Below are positions 15,251 through 24,130 of a DNA stretch of 64,000 nt, one piece after another (within the stretch, counting starts at the first letter, position 1; the number at the start of each line of letters is the position of its first letter). The notes under the pieces are model-generated. The model ran no database searches. It saw only the letters and a program-made list of their open reading frames with translations, and was not told the origin of the DNA. Made by a program: the position numbers and the translations under genes. Source of the stretch: Thalassospira povalilytica. Its GTDB lineage: Bacteria; Pseudomonadota; Alphaproteobacteria; Rhodospirillales; Thalassospiraceae. The stretch lies in NCBI RefSeq assembly GCF_002844235.1, contig NZ_PGTS01000005.1, positions 124,001 through 188,000 of the forward strand. The letters are read 5' to 3'.

Positions 15251-16810
15251 TTACGGATTGAAACGGTTTTCCGCCCGGAAAGCCCCGCCATTTCTCCGCC
15301 AGTCGGCCCGAAGCAGCGGCATGTCGACCCGCGGCAAACGGACCGGCTCGGCCAAAATGCATCCCGCCACCGCATCAAGCCCGTCATCATGGCCAACACG
15401 ATTATGCCCAGCAATGTTATGACCGGCACTGTTATGACCAGAACTGGCGGGATGCCATTCGCGCAACTGTCGCAGGAACGGCGTTTTGACCACAGCCGCC
15501 CCGACATGAAGCAGCCCCGCCCCCATCACCGCGCCAAAGGCATCCTCGATCCGGGTCACCTTGTTGGTGGCTTCATAATGTTCTACGACGCTTGCCGCCC
15601 AGCCGATCGCTTTAAGTTCGCGCCGCAGGATATTGGGCAAAAACCGCCCGATGCCATTGGTCTCGATCCGCACCGATGGCAGATGGTTACGCGCCATGAA
15701 TGCCCCGACCTGTGCACAAAGCTGGCTTGCCTCGTCACGCCACGGGGCATCGCCTTTTTGCCCGCCCTCAAGCGGGCTGGTTGCCCGCAACCAGGCGATA
15801 TCATGAAGCCAGTATTCCCCCTGATCACAAATATAGACGCAGGCCACCACCGCCCCGTCGCCCTTGGCCGCGCCAAAGCTCGGATCAAAGTGGCAGGCAC
15901 TGGCGACCATGGTGCGATCCCCGATGCCAAGCCGCATCCGGCCATTGGCATATTCGATTTCGGCCAGATCGTCGTAATAATGCAAACGCGCCGGATCAAA
16001 CGGCCCGGCATTGGGGGCAACCATTTCCAGCATCATCTGGCTTTGAAACTTGTGGGCTGGCGTGCGCGCCCTGATCGCGGCGATTGCCGCCTGATCAAAC
16101 CGTTCGGGCCAGTTTGATGCCCCATGCTTATTGACGATGGGCAGCACAAAACGTGAGAAACCATTTAAAAATGGCGCGACTTCGCCGGTTTCCGGGCGCA
16201 TTTCATCGGCATAGATCGAATAGTAACTGTGCGGGGTTCCGACATAAAGCTGTGCGCCGCCGGGCGACAGGACATAGGAAATCTCGGACAGTTTTTCGCG
16301 AAGCTCGTTGCGCTTATGGGCCGTATCGCTGTTTTTGGGAACTTCGACATCATCGCAAATCACGATATCGGCGCGCGATCCGGTGATATTGCCGCCAATG
16401 CCAACAGCCTGCATGGACGGATCGCGCAACACACCGGGCCGCGCCACGGTGAACCGTTCACTGCCCCAGTCGATCAGACGGTCGGGCACAAGCCCCGCCA
16501 ATAACGGGTGGCGTTCGACAATGCGTTTGACGTTGCGCACCATCTTTTTGGCCAGATCAAGGTCGGCCGCCAGAACCAGAATGCGCAAATCGGCATCGCG
16601 ATAGAGCAACCAGGCACAAAACAGCCCGACAATGGTTGATTTCCCGGAATTGCGAAACGCCATCAGCAACATCTCGCGCCGCCCGGCGTTCCAGCATTCC
16701 TCCAGCCAGTCGGCCATTTTCCGATGATGGGATGGCAAGCCAAGCCCCAGAACCTGATCCCAGATCCAGACGAACTCGGCAAAGCGGGCAGTTTGAGTAC
16801 TTGGTATCAT
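15251..16810 (-). CDS. phage terminase large subunit (packaging ATPase/nuclease)
   Basis: A 519-residue motor that pumps DNA into the capsid and cuts it. ATPase: Walker A FRNSGKST (K57), Walker B ADIVICDDVE (D153/D154, E156), and a coupling motif near YVGTPHSYYS. RNase H-like nuclease: D309 in HFDPSFG, E383 in RIETNG, and D475/D476/D479 in GHDDGLDA. All key residues are present. Two oddities: a stretch SPLEGGQKGDAP at about 345-356 that looks inserted, and 15-base in-frame tandem repeats (GHNSAGHNIAGHNRVGHD, 458-475) abutting the last nuclease motif. GGAGGGCGGG precedes ATG 16810. Position matches T7 gene 19. Confidence 0.92.
   Translation of the reverse strand: MIPSTQTARFAEFVWIWDQVLGLGLPSHHRKMADWLEECWNAGRREMLLMAFRNSGKSTIVGLFCAWLLYRDADLRILVLAADLDLAKKMVRNVKRIVERHPLLAGLVPDRLIDWGSERFTVARPGVLRDPSMQAVGIGGNITGSRADIVICDDVEVPKNSDTAHKRNELREKLSEISYVLSPGGAQLYVGTPHSYYSIYADEMRPETGEVAPFLNGFSRFVLPIVNKHGASNWPERFDQAAIAAIRARTPAHKFQSQMMLEMVAPNAGPFDPARLHYYDDLAEIEYANGRMRLGIGDRTMVASACHFDPSFGAAKGDGAVVACVYICDQGEYWLHDIAWLRATSPLEGGQKGDAPWRDEASQLCAQVGAFMARNHLPSVRIETNGIGRFLPNILRRELKAIGWAASVVEHYEATNKVTRIEDAFGAVMGAGLLHVGAAVVKTPFLRQLREWHPASSGHNSAGHNIAGHNRVGHDDGLDAVAGCILAEPVRLPRVDMPLLRADWRRNGGAFRAENRFNP
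15391..15450. repeat. 15-bp tandem repeat inside the terminase gene
   Basis: Three full copies and a degenerate fourth of a 15-base unit at 15391, 15406, 15421 and 15436. The period is a multiple of 3, so each adds five residues of the form x-x-G-H-N. Confidence 0.8.
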
Positions 16811-16967
16811 CCCGCCCTCCTGTCGGCACTATAAAATCAGAGCGTCTATCGCGCGCCCGGCAAACAGCCATGACCAATCACGCCGCCGGCTCAACTGGCC
16901 GGTGACCTTGCCTCTCGGAGGCAGCAATATCTGAATTTTCTGAGAAAAACTGACCGGCAATCAAAGG

Positions 16968-17264
16968 TCAAAGATGCCGGTTTACATCCATCCGCCCATG
17001 CAGAACGCGGACAACCTCAATGGCATCACTTGCCTGCCGGTAATAAATCACATGCGCCCCAACCGGGATTTTGAAATAGCCGTCTCGCACATCGCATTTC
17101 TGCCCGATGCGCTTTGATGCAGCCAGCTCAGAAAACACACCCAGGAAATCGCGGATATATTTATCGGCCTGCGTCACCGACCAGCGTCGATGCGTGTATC
17201 GCCAGATATCTTCAAGATCGGCCTCCGCCCGCGGTGTAAGGCGACCCCCCGCATTAACCGCCAT
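16968..17264 (-). CDS. parE: ParE/RelE family toxin
   Basis: A 98-residue toxin of the ParE/RelE superfamily. The N-terminal LTPRAEADLEDIWRYTHRRW is the family's helical hairpin and the C-terminal half carries GAHVIYYRQASDAIEVVRVLHGRMD. ParE toxins poison DNA gyrase; RelE toxins cut mRNA. The ParD partner points to ParE. Its start lies inside the end of parD (11-base overlap). The pair sits between the candidate small and large terminase genes, which it separates. Confidence 0.85.
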   Translation of the reverse strand: MAVNAGGRLTPRAEADLEDIWRYTHRRWSVTQADKYIRDFLGVFSELAASKRIGQKCDVRDGYFKIPVGAHVIYYRQASDAIEVVRVLHGRMDVNRHL

Positions 17265-17499
17265 GCTCGGCTTTCATACGGGCCAGAAACGCATCCCCGT
17301 CAAACGGTTTGGCGGGCCCGGATTGTTCGCCATCGATCAAGGCTTCTTGCAAGGCTTTAACTTTCGCCTCATGCTCTTCCAAAAGTCGCAATCCCGCCCG
17401 CACAACATCACTGGCAGACCCGTAACGCCCCGATTTGACCTGTCCGTCAATAAAACCGTTAAAGTGCTCACCCAGCGAAACTGATGTATTGCGCGCCAT
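17254..17499 (-). CDS. parD: ParD family antitoxin
   Basis: An 81-residue ribbon-helix-helix antitoxin: N-terminal NTSVSLGEHFNGFIDGQVKSG, the ASDVVRAGLRLLEEHE dimer helix, and a disordered toxin-binding tail. ATG 17499 follows AAGGAGG at 6 bases; a longer in-frame start would read through the operator and is rejected. Its own operator lies directly upstream (17512-17542), typical of autoregulated parDE. Confidence 0.88.
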   Translation of the reverse strand: MARNTSVSLGEHFNGFIDGQVKSGRYGSASDVVRAGLRLLEEHEAKVKALQEALIDGEQSGPAKPFDGDAFLARMKAEHGG

Positions 17500-17511
17500 G
17501 ATCGACCTCCT

Positions 17512-17542
17512 TGATACCAATATGTATTATATATTGGTATCA
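17512..17542. promoter_or_regulatory. parDE operator: perfect 12-bp inverted repeat
   Basis: TGATACCAATAT (17512-17523) and ATATTGGTATCA (17531-17542) flank a 7-base AT spacer, 12 bases before the parD start codon. Size and position fit a ParD autorepression site overlapping the promoter. Confidence 0.75.
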
Positions 17543-17583
17543 GCCGTTTCTGCAATCGCGATATTATATCGCGCGTGTGGAAA

Positions 17584-17618
17584 TCACCCCGTCTCGCTCC
17601 CGCGACGGCGGGAGCCCA
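17584..17618. repeat. REP-like hairpin
   Basis: GCTCCCGC (17595-17602) and GCGGGAGC (17607-17614) with a 4-base loop, in a CGTCTCGCTCCCGCG context resembling the element at 5238-5266. It lies between parD and the candidate small terminase gene. Confidence 0.5.
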
Positions 17619-17669
17619 TCTTGCCTCGTCCCTCCAATCCCACGGATACCCCACAAGCAGCGCAGATGA

Positions 17670-17978
17670 TCACGATGGCCTAAGCGTGCGCCGAGCCTCG
17701 GCAATCAGGTTTTCGACCGCGCTGCCACTTTCCGTATCGCCAGATTCATCACCTCCCGCCTGCTCCGCCCCATCACACGCCCAGCGCAGCAACTTGATCA
17801 GGCTTTCAAGATGACCAAGGGCGGCCTTGCAAGCCCCCTGATGGGCGGAAAATTCCTTGGCATCCATGATCCCGGCGGCATCGGCAGCGAGGCGCTTGTA
17901 TGTGTCACGCGCGAGGGCGATATCGTCAGGCAAGTACTTGAGAAAATCTCTTTTTATCTGATCAATCTGGCTCCGCAT
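17670..17978 (-). CDS. phage protein, candidate terminase small subunit
   Basis: A 102-residue, mostly helical protein without a recognised domain. Starting at ATG 17978 (after GGGA) it overlaps the upstream stop by 17 bases; starts at 17993 and 18005 also exist. T7-like genomes place the small terminase (gene 18) between the fibre and the large terminase, and this is the only gene here of suitable size and helical character. The assignment rests on position only. An acidic, low-complexity stretch (about GGDESGDTESGS) precedes the last helix. Confidence 0.5.
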   Translation of the reverse strand: MRSQIDQIKRDFLKYLPDDIALARDTYKRLAADAAGIMDAKEFSAHQGACKAALGHLESLIKLLRWACDGAEQAGGDESGDTESGSAVENLIAEARRTLRPS

Positions 17979-18927
17979 CTCTTTTATTCCCATCTGACTC
18001 ACCAAGCATTGTCTTCAATACTTCCCACCACCTTGCTCCCTGATGTGTGGCTAAGTACCGTTCGAACAAGTATTGCAGACCAACATGTGTTACGCCGGTT
18101 TCCTGATCATAGAATGGTTGCTTAGAGCCGGACCCGACAACGATTAGATCAATGTTTTTCTTAGTATATTTTTTCAGGCGCTTAACTTTCGAGGAGTAGT
18201 TATCACTGCCATTCCTATAATTTGTGACCTGAACTAGCAGGTATTTTCCATCGACTGTACGCGCGAATATGTCGACATCTTTCAGCGTACGCCCTACAGG
18301 CATCAAAAGAGACTCAATCTGAGGTAGCCCTCCTCCAAGGTCAGAACGAAGAGTCTCAGAAACCATAACTTCTTGAAGAGTTGGGCTGAGAACAGAAGCC
18401 TCTGCTTTCACCGGCAACTTCTCAACAAGTCTCATCACTTGATCTCCGACCGCTCGCCAGCGACAGATAGTTCCTTGTTGCGGTCGGGACGCTAACAAGT
18501 TGATCATTTTCTCAGGCGGTAAAACATAGGCGTTCGACAGTTCGACTGACTTCAGAACTGCTTGACGATCCGCTTGGGTGCGCCATTTGCCGCGCAGAAG
18601 CTCAATTGAGGAACCGGGCTCCACGCGCCCAACAATGCAAGTATTGCCGAACTTATAGGTTGCGCAAACGTATCCACCCTTTTTAGCCAAGGTATTTAAG
18701 GCTTTTAGGCTTTTCGCAGCGGCTCCCTCGTAGTTCGAAACATCAAGACTTTCACTATCTATCCCTGTACCTCTAGTGTAGCGATCATGTGGATAGTGAA
18801 TTGCAATCTTCTTGGTCTCGTGTTCGATTAATAAGCGGTAAGTACTGTCACTAATATCTAACTTCGCCCCGTGCCGAATAAAGAAAGTATCCATCTTCTC
18901 GCTCAATAAAATTGTAGAACTAGACAA
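17962..18927 (-). CDS. AT-rich orphan gene in the phage cluster, possible PD-(D/E)XK-like nuclease
   Basis: A 321-residue protein of unknown family. Codon use and base composition are clearly AT-richer than all neighbours. The C-terminal part has an order resembling a restriction-endonuclease fold: Glu in LQEVMVSETL, Asp in TLKDVDIFAR, a strand with VQVTNYR where (D/E/Q)xK would be expected, then basic SSKVKRLKKY and a hydrophobic IDLIVVGSG strand. The canonical Lys is replaced by Thr, so activity is uncertain. It lies between the spike gene and the candidate small terminase, where T7-like phages have nothing, which suggests a moron or anti-phage cargo gene. Confidence 0.55.
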   Translation of the reverse strand: MSSSTILLSEKMDTFFIRHGAKLDISDSTYRLLIEHETKKIAIHYPHDRYTRGTGIDSESLDVSNYEGAAAKSLKALNTLAKKGGYVCATYKFGNTCIVGRVEPGSSIELLRGKWRTQADRQAVLKSVELSNAYVLPPEKMINLLASRPQQGTICRWRAVGDQVMRLVEKLPVKAEASVLSPTLQEVMVSETLRSDLGGGLPQIESLLMPVGRTLKDVDIFARTVDGKYLLVQVTNYRNGSDNYSSKVKRLKKYTKKNIDLIVVGSGSKQPFYDQETGVTHVGLQYLFERYLATHQGARWWEVLKTMLGESDGNKRDAEPD

Positions 18928-18935
18928 TTTCTACC

Positions 18936-20051
18936 TTAAGAAGAGAAAAAATTCGACAAAGATGACAACCGCGCATCCGAAAGACGTTCCGGCCAATAGG
19001 CCAGATTGCGCAGGTAGCCGTTGATATGCTTGTCCGTTCCGCCAAAGGATCCCAGCACGATATTGGAAAAATTGCGCGGCATGGCAAAGCCCGACGGGGT
19101 TTTCAGAACGCTGCCACCAAGGGCCACGGCAATAACATCATCCTCCCAGGCCAGCGCAATGCGATGGCGGGTATCTGGTGACAGCGCCCCGTAAAGCGAC
19201 TGGGTAACGATCGGCACACCATCCCGGCGCAAGGATATGCGCAACTGACCGGCATCGCTGTCATAGCCAAGATCAAGATGATCATCATTGAGACTGCCGG
19301 AATAAAGCTGTGCGATCCGCCAAATGCCAGCCCATACCGGGGCAGTATGCAGATCAAACACCATTGTCCCGGCCCCTTGGGCAAACCAGTCAGCCGGATC
19401 AAGCGTCACATTATCGGCGGCCCGCGATGCCGGGATGCCGTTGCTGATGATATCGGATGTCGGCGCGGGTCCGGCTTCAAGCTGCCCATTCCAGATCAGC
19501 ACCGATGCCGGAAGGTTCGAGATCGCCGTGCTGATTTTCGGATAGCGCGTGGTGCCCGATGCCGGTTCAGAGATCCACACACGTTGCCAGGTTTCATCAA
19601 GACTGATGTTATGGCTTGATGGCCCGTTGATCCCGCCAAGTGTGACATCAACCGTTCCCGAAACCGCGCGCATCCAGATGGCAAAACAATAGACATCCCC
19701 ACTGATCAGCGATCCGACATTCTGATAAAGGCCATCCGCCCCGCCCGGAAGGTCAAGCAACATGGCGTCCGAACTGCCATCCGGGGCGGCAACCGCACTT
19801 GGTGCAACACTTACACCGGCGTTCTTTTCCCAAAGTGCATTGGAAAAATCGCGGGAATAGCGCAGCAAGTTGGTTGCCGCCCCCTCAATCAAAAGCCCCT
19901 TGCGCCGGCCAAGCCGGTCATGATCGAACCCCGGCTGATCATTGCCAAGGGTCGTGATCAATCCGTTTTCACCGCCGATCATTTTGCTTGATGCCCGCGC
20001 CACCGTCATGGCGGCCGCAAGCGGCTGATACCGCAATCCCATTGGATGCAT
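18936..20051 (-). CDS. phage spike/adhesin-like protein with lectin-like C-terminal domain
   Basis: A 371-residue virion protein. Residues 1-60 carry ENGLITTLGNDQPGFDHD and RRKGLLIEGAATNLLRYS, the signature of phage head-spike/fibre proteins. A carbohydrate-binding beta sandwich follows (about 60-215). The C-terminal 140 residues (from TMVFDLHTAPVW to NGYLRNLAYWPERLSDARL) are a concanavalin/LamG-like domain. It probably binds cell-surface glycans. It follows the fibre gene in the same direction; a 90-base gap separates them. Confidence 0.75.
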   Translation of the reverse strand: MHPMGLRYQPLAAAMTVARASSKMIGGENGLITTLGNDQPGFDHDRLGRRKGLLIEGAATNLLRYSRDFSNALWEKNAGVSVAPSAVAAPDGSSDAMLLDLPGGADGLYQNVGSLISGDVYCFAIWMRAVSGTVDVTLGGINGPSSHNISLDETWQRVWISEPASGTTRYPKISTAISNLPASVLIWNGQLEAGPAPTSDIISNGIPASRAADNVTLDPADWFAQGAGTMVFDLHTAPVWAGIWRIAQLYSGSLNDDHLDLGYDSDAGQLRISLRRDGVPIVTQSLYGALSPDTRHRIALAWEDDVIAVALGGSVLKTPSGFAMPRNFSNIVLGSFGGTDKHINGYLRNLAYWPERLSDARLSSLSNFFSS

Positions 20052-20141
20052 CTCCTTGAAATCAAATCAGGAATTTCTGCCCGCCCCCAGGCAAACAGGT
20101 AAGAAGGTAAGCAAGTAAGCAGTCACGCCATACAGGCTGTG

Positions 20142-21590
20142 CTACCCGCCAATGCGGTGCAGATGCCACCAGCTCAGAAGATCACTGGCCGCGATCATGC
20201 GGGTCACATCATCGCTGTGGCGCAACCGGATCCTGAGCCCGCTTGCCCCGCCCGGGGCAATGCGCACCACACCGCCAAGCCGCAAGCTGTGATTGGCGCC
20301 GCTTCCGGTCGCGGTAATGTCATTTGATTGCAGATGGATATTCCAGTCCGTGCCATTGAACCGTTCAAGTGACAGGGTGGTCATCACCGCTTCGCTGGTG
20401 ACCGGGAAACTCACCCCGACATCGATATGGTAAAATCCCGGCGCCATCCCGGTCAGACCATGACTGGCGGCGTCATAAAGCCCGTGGCTGTCTTCGACCA
20501 CCTGATCCCATTCAATCAGGAAGGCACCCCCGGCCGGGATGCCTTGCGATGCGGTACGCAACAGTTTGACGACCGGTCCGCTTTCGCGCACCGGACAGGC
20601 AAACCACCGCCCGCCGGTAATCCCGTCACAGACAACATCAACCATATCCCCCCGGATCGGCAGCGGATAAATCCCGCCTTCTGCCCCGCCATGAACCGGT
20701 GCAATCACATCCCCGCTGGCCGCTGCGATATCGACCTGTGTGCCATCCCCGTTAAACAGGCGATAACGCACCCCGTTGCGTGCAATCGATGCGTCGGGCA
20801 ATGTCACGCGCGCCCCGTTTGACAATCGCACCAATGCGCCGGTTTCACGGATATCCATGATCCGGTTCAAGGGTGTATCAATCACCGGCTGGCGGCGCTC
20901 ATCCTCCCAGCTCAGGGCATTGCCGCTGCGAAAATCAAGATCAAGCATCGCACCGGCATGATCACGCCCAAAGGATGCCAGGGCTGTTTGCGACCGGGCA
21001 TCGGCGGCCTCCGCCCGATTGGCCGCCGCCTGGGCAAGGGTCGCGTTGCCGGCCACATTGGCGATATCCCCGGCATCCGGGCCATTGACAAGACCATCCC
21101 CCTCGTCATTCCAGATCAGAACACGCCCCGGCGCGATCGCCGGAAGTTTTGCCGATGCCTGATCGCGATCGGCCGCATCAAGGTGCAAGGCCCCCGAAAG
21201 GGCCCGGTCAATATCGCCGATTGCCACGGTCACAAAATCAAGATCACGGTCAATCGCATCGCCGCGCGGTACCGACATGGCGTCATAGGAACTCAGTCGG
21301 CGCAACCGCAAGGACCGTACGATATCGACCCGAACACCCGATGCCGGTGCGGTTTCAAATTTGACGATACCGCCCGCCCCCCTGGCCGCCCCCCTGGCCG
21401 CCGGCGATCCCGCCCCCGTCCCGGATCGGCCAAGGGCGACGTGAAACCCGGTCTCGACAGTTTTGCCATCAAGGCTGATTGCGACATCGCTGCTGTCAAA
21501 CACGTCAAAATCGAATGGAAATTCATCGCGCGCCCCATCGCCTTCGAACTGGCGTGATGCGATCATCTGATTGGTAAAGACCGTTCCCAT
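20142..21590 (-). CDS. T7-like tail fibre protein
   Basis: A 482-residue fibre. The N-terminal domain (QFEGDGARDEFPFDFDVF, then FHVAL, and GVRVDIVRSLRLRRLSSY to about residue 130) matches the T7 gp17 N-terminus that docks on the gp11/gp12 tail. A helical linker rich in Ala (about 185-215) leads to beta-rich receptor-binding domains. Start ATG 21590 overlaps the end of the gp14-like gene; the in-frame extension to 21632 is unlikely. A short GAARGAARGAG-type repeat (around residues 65-75) comes from repeated CCCCCCTGGCCG. Confidence 0.8.
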   Translation of the reverse strand: MGTVFTNQMIASRQFEGDGARDEFPFDFDVFDSSDVAISLDGKTVETGFHVALGRSGTGAGSPAARGAARGAGGIVKFETAPASGVRVDIVRSLRLRRLSSYDAMSVPRGDAIDRDLDFVTVAIGDIDRALSGALHLDAADRDQASAKLPAIAPGRVLIWNDEGDGLVNGPDAGDIANVAGNATLAQAAANRAEAADARSQTALASFGRDHAGAMLDLDFRSGNALSWEDERRQPVIDTPLNRIMDIRETGALVRLSNGARVTLPDASIARNGVRYRLFNGDGTQVDIAAASGDVIAPVHGGAEGGIYPLPIRGDMVDVVCDGITGGRWFACPVRESGPVVKLLRTASQGIPAGGAFLIEWDQVVEDSHGLYDAASHGLTGMAPGFYHIDVGVSFPVTSEAVMTTLSLERFNGTDWNIHLQSNDITATGSGANHSLRLGGVVRIAPGGASGLRIRLRHSDDVTRMIAASDLLSWWHLHRIGG

Positions 21591-21594
21591 ATCC

Positions 21595-22044
21595 TTATCC
21601 CCCCAACCCGTCTCGCCGCGCGAACCAGGCACTCAGCCGGGCGGTCGTATCATCCTGTGTAGTGCGCAACAGCGACTTTTCGCGCCAGCTGGCACTGGCA
21701 TTGATCTGATTGCGTTTGCGACTGGCCTCGGACGCATCTGCCTGCTGATCGTGGCGTGCGGCCTTTTCATAACCGGCCAGAACCGCACTGGCAGATCCGC
21801 TGCCACCGGCCATCAGTCCCGATGCCCCCTGTCTGGCGCGCAGGGTCGCCTGCCTGCGGCGCAGGGCATCTTGGCGATCGGCATCCTTTTGTTTTTGGTT
21901 TGCGTCAATGTCGGCCAGTTCCGCCTTGCGATCAGCATCAAGCATGGCAATCCGGCTTTGCGTACTGGCCTGATTGGCCTGGATCTGTTGTCCGGTCTGC
22001 AAGGCCGATGCCGCCATCGGCACGATTGATGTAAAGCCACCCAT
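21595..22044 (-). CDS. internal virion protein, T7 gp14-like
   Basis: A 149-residue protein with an N-terminal hydrophobic helix (MGGFTSIVPMAASALQ) and then a long Ala/Gln/Arg-rich coiled coil (about residues 25-70), a Gly/Ser hinge and a second basic helix. Composition, size and position right after the gp12-like gene match T7 gp14, an ejection protein that crosses the outer membrane. Its start overlaps the gp12-like stop by one base. The larger gp15 and gp16 partners are absent. Confidence 0.65.
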   Translation of the reverse strand: MGGFTSIVPMAASALQTGQQIQANQASTQSRIAMLDADRKAELADIDANQKQKDADRQDALRRRQATLRARQGASGLMAGGSGSASAVLAGYEKAARHDQQADASEASRKRNQINASASWREKSLLRTTQDDTTARLSAWFARRDGLGG

Positions 22045-23984
22045 CAGTCATTCACCCCCATTTCCGATGCACATCCCAGCAATAAAAAAGGCCGGGGAAA
22101 ATCCCCGGCAATCCGCCATAAACCCGAATGGATGGTTCCCCCGCTTCCGCGCCGCCATCCAAGACTTCGCAATGTGATATCCCCGCTATAAAGCCCGTCC
22201 GGATCATCCGGCGACACCGGCGACACCGGCGCCACCGGCAATGCAACATCGCGCAGACCGCGCCCGGTATCCACACGAAGCTGCCCGCTTTGTTGCAGCC
22301 GCAAGGTCAGCGACACCAGACGCACCGCATTGCCCCCATGCGGGCGGCTGCCATCCGATGCCGCCGGTGGCAGGGCAAAGATTTCATGGGTAAAGGCCAA
22401 ACCGGCATCAAGTGTCGTGACTGCCCCGACATCGCCGGGTAACGTCACCGTGCCGCCCGCCACCGCAAGCCCGGGAATCAGAATACCATCGCCCCAGGCA
22501 TTGATTTCCATCCCTTCAAGCGCGCCGAGCTGCCCCCAATGCCGGCGCGGTTCATCGCCCGTTTGGACCGACTGGCTGATTTGCAGGTCAAACCCGCATG
22601 CCTCATCAAACAGGGCCAGGAAGTATCGATCCCCGCATTTCAGGCTGATATAGACATCCCCGCCCGACACCGCGACCGATGTAAAATCACACCCCGCCAC
22701 CTGCTGTGCCGACCAGGCGGTGATGGTCTCGGACCGGTAAAGGGTCAGGGTGGCAAGCGATCCATCTGCCATCACCACATGCAACAACCGTCGATTGGCA
22801 TCAAAGGCCTGATCAATCGGGTCCTTGACCAGATGACGTGACAGCAATGCCAGATCGGCCGATCCATAGGCCTGCTCGACATCGGTAAACAGGAATTCGC
22901 GAATTTCGCGCCCGCTGCGCCCGGCAAATACCGTCGCCCCGTCAATATTGACCAATGGCACGGTGCGATGGCTTTGACTGCCGATACGGGTCTGGCGGGT
23001 GACCTGAATATTGGCGGGCGTTAACGGATCCCCCGTCACCATCCATTCCGATCCGCTGGTAAAGACCTGAAGATGGCGACCGGCGAAAATCCCCGTAATC
23101 GCATTGACCTGATCGGCCAGAAGGGCGAATTCAATCGCCTCGTCATCCAGCCCCTCGCCCAGTTCGAAATTGAACAGATCGCCCGAATGCGACATCCACA
23201 GCCGGTTGGGCAAATCACGTGACCCGCCAATCACCAGCCGATCCTGATGAAATGTCACGCTGCGCGGCCAGCCACGCACATCCGAAAAGGCCTGCTCGGC
23301 AAAATCGACCGTGGCATTGCTATCCGCCAGACTGCCATTAAGGGTCATGGTCGCGGTTTGGACGTCGCCAACGGCGGTTATTTCGCCCTCAACCCCGGCA
23401 ATCCGCCACAGGGTCCCGACATGGTTGGCGTCAAACATATCCATGCTGGCAACAAGGGTCACCGATCCGCTGGTGGCGGATGGTGTGATGGTCGCTGCCG
23501 GGTCGATGAACTTGTAAAACGGCTGGCTTGTGACCAGATCGGTTGCCCGCCAGGCCCAGGACGTCACCTGCCAGCTTCCGGCCTGTGTGCGGCTGATACG
23601 CACCGGCGGGGCATCGGGATGAACCACCAAAAGCGTATCGGCACTTTGCGTCCAGTTCAAAAGATCATGATGTTCCGGCCCGAACGGGGTTTCAAACCAC
23701 ACGGTATTGACCCCGTTTTCAAACACAAAGGCCTTCTGATCGCCAAAGGCCAGGATATAGGTCTGTTCGGTATTGAATTCGAACTGAACAAGACGCACCG
23801 GCCCGTCAAGCTCGCCAACAAGGCGCGTGCCCGGACGGCGTCTTACCCCGCCGGACGGCTCGATAAACACATTGCGCAAACGTGCCGCCCCGTTGGCATA
23901 GGCATTCAGATCCGAACGCCCCCACAATTCCGGCGCCAGCTCCCCGGTCGAAAAGGTGTTTTTCTCAAGAACCCTGCGGGCCAT
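22044..23984 (-). CDS. tail tubular protein B, T7 gp12-like nozzle
   Basis: A 646-residue tail nozzle protein. The start EKNTFSTGELAPELWGRSD and ARLRNVFIEPSGGVRRRPGT (about residues 5-50) is the family signature, followed by repeated beta-propeller-like segments such as YILAFGDQKAFVFENG and LDDEAIEFALLADQVNAI. ATG 23984 follows GGGAG; a 36-residue extension to 24092 is rejected. The nozzle joins the portal/gp11 ring and carries the fibres. Confidence 0.88.
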   Translation of the reverse strand: MARRVLEKNTFSTGELAPELWGRSDLNAYANGAARLRNVFIEPSGGVRRRPGTRLVGELDGPVRLVQFEFNTEQTYILAFGDQKAFVFENGVNTVWFETPFGPEHHDLLNWTQSADTLLVVHPDAPPVRISRTQAGSWQVTSWAWRATDLVTSQPFYKFIDPAATITPSATSGSVTLVASMDMFDANHVGTLWRIAGVEGEITAVGDVQTATMTLNGSLADSNATVDFAEQAFSDVRGWPRSVTFHQDRLVIGGSRDLPNRLWMSHSGDLFNFELGEGLDDEAIEFALLADQVNAITGIFAGRHLQVFTSGSEWMVTGDPLTPANIQVTRQTRIGSQSHRTVPLVNIDGATVFAGRSGREIREFLFTDVEQAYGSADLALLSRHLVKDPIDQAFDANRRLLHVVMADGSLATLTLYRSETITAWSAQQVAGCDFTSVAVSGGDVYISLKCGDRYFLALFDEACGFDLQISQSVQTGDEPRRHWGQLGALEGMEINAWGDGILIPGLAVAGGTVTLPGDVGAVTTLDAGLAFTHEIFALPPAASDGSRPHGGNAVRLVSLTLRLQQSGQLRVDTGRGLRDVALPVAPVSPVSPDDPDGLYSGDITLRSLGWRRGSGGTIHSGLWRIAGDFPRPFLLLGCASEMGVND

Positions 23985-24130
23985 TGGCCGCTCCCTGCTT
24001 GACTGTCGCGTGTGATGATGAACTTGCGGATCAAAATCCCCGCCAGTGCGGGATCGACGTTGGCCCCATGTATCGGTTGTGGCCCCTGTCATCGCTGCGA
24101 AAGCGATCCGTGCCTGCTTTTCCCCAGGGC

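Noticed and set aside
15176-16117. Long plus-strand open frame opposite the terminase
   Set aside because: It is antisense to a terminase with intact catalytic motifs, has no ribosome site, and its product is a Pro/His/Arg-rich mirror of GC-rich codons.
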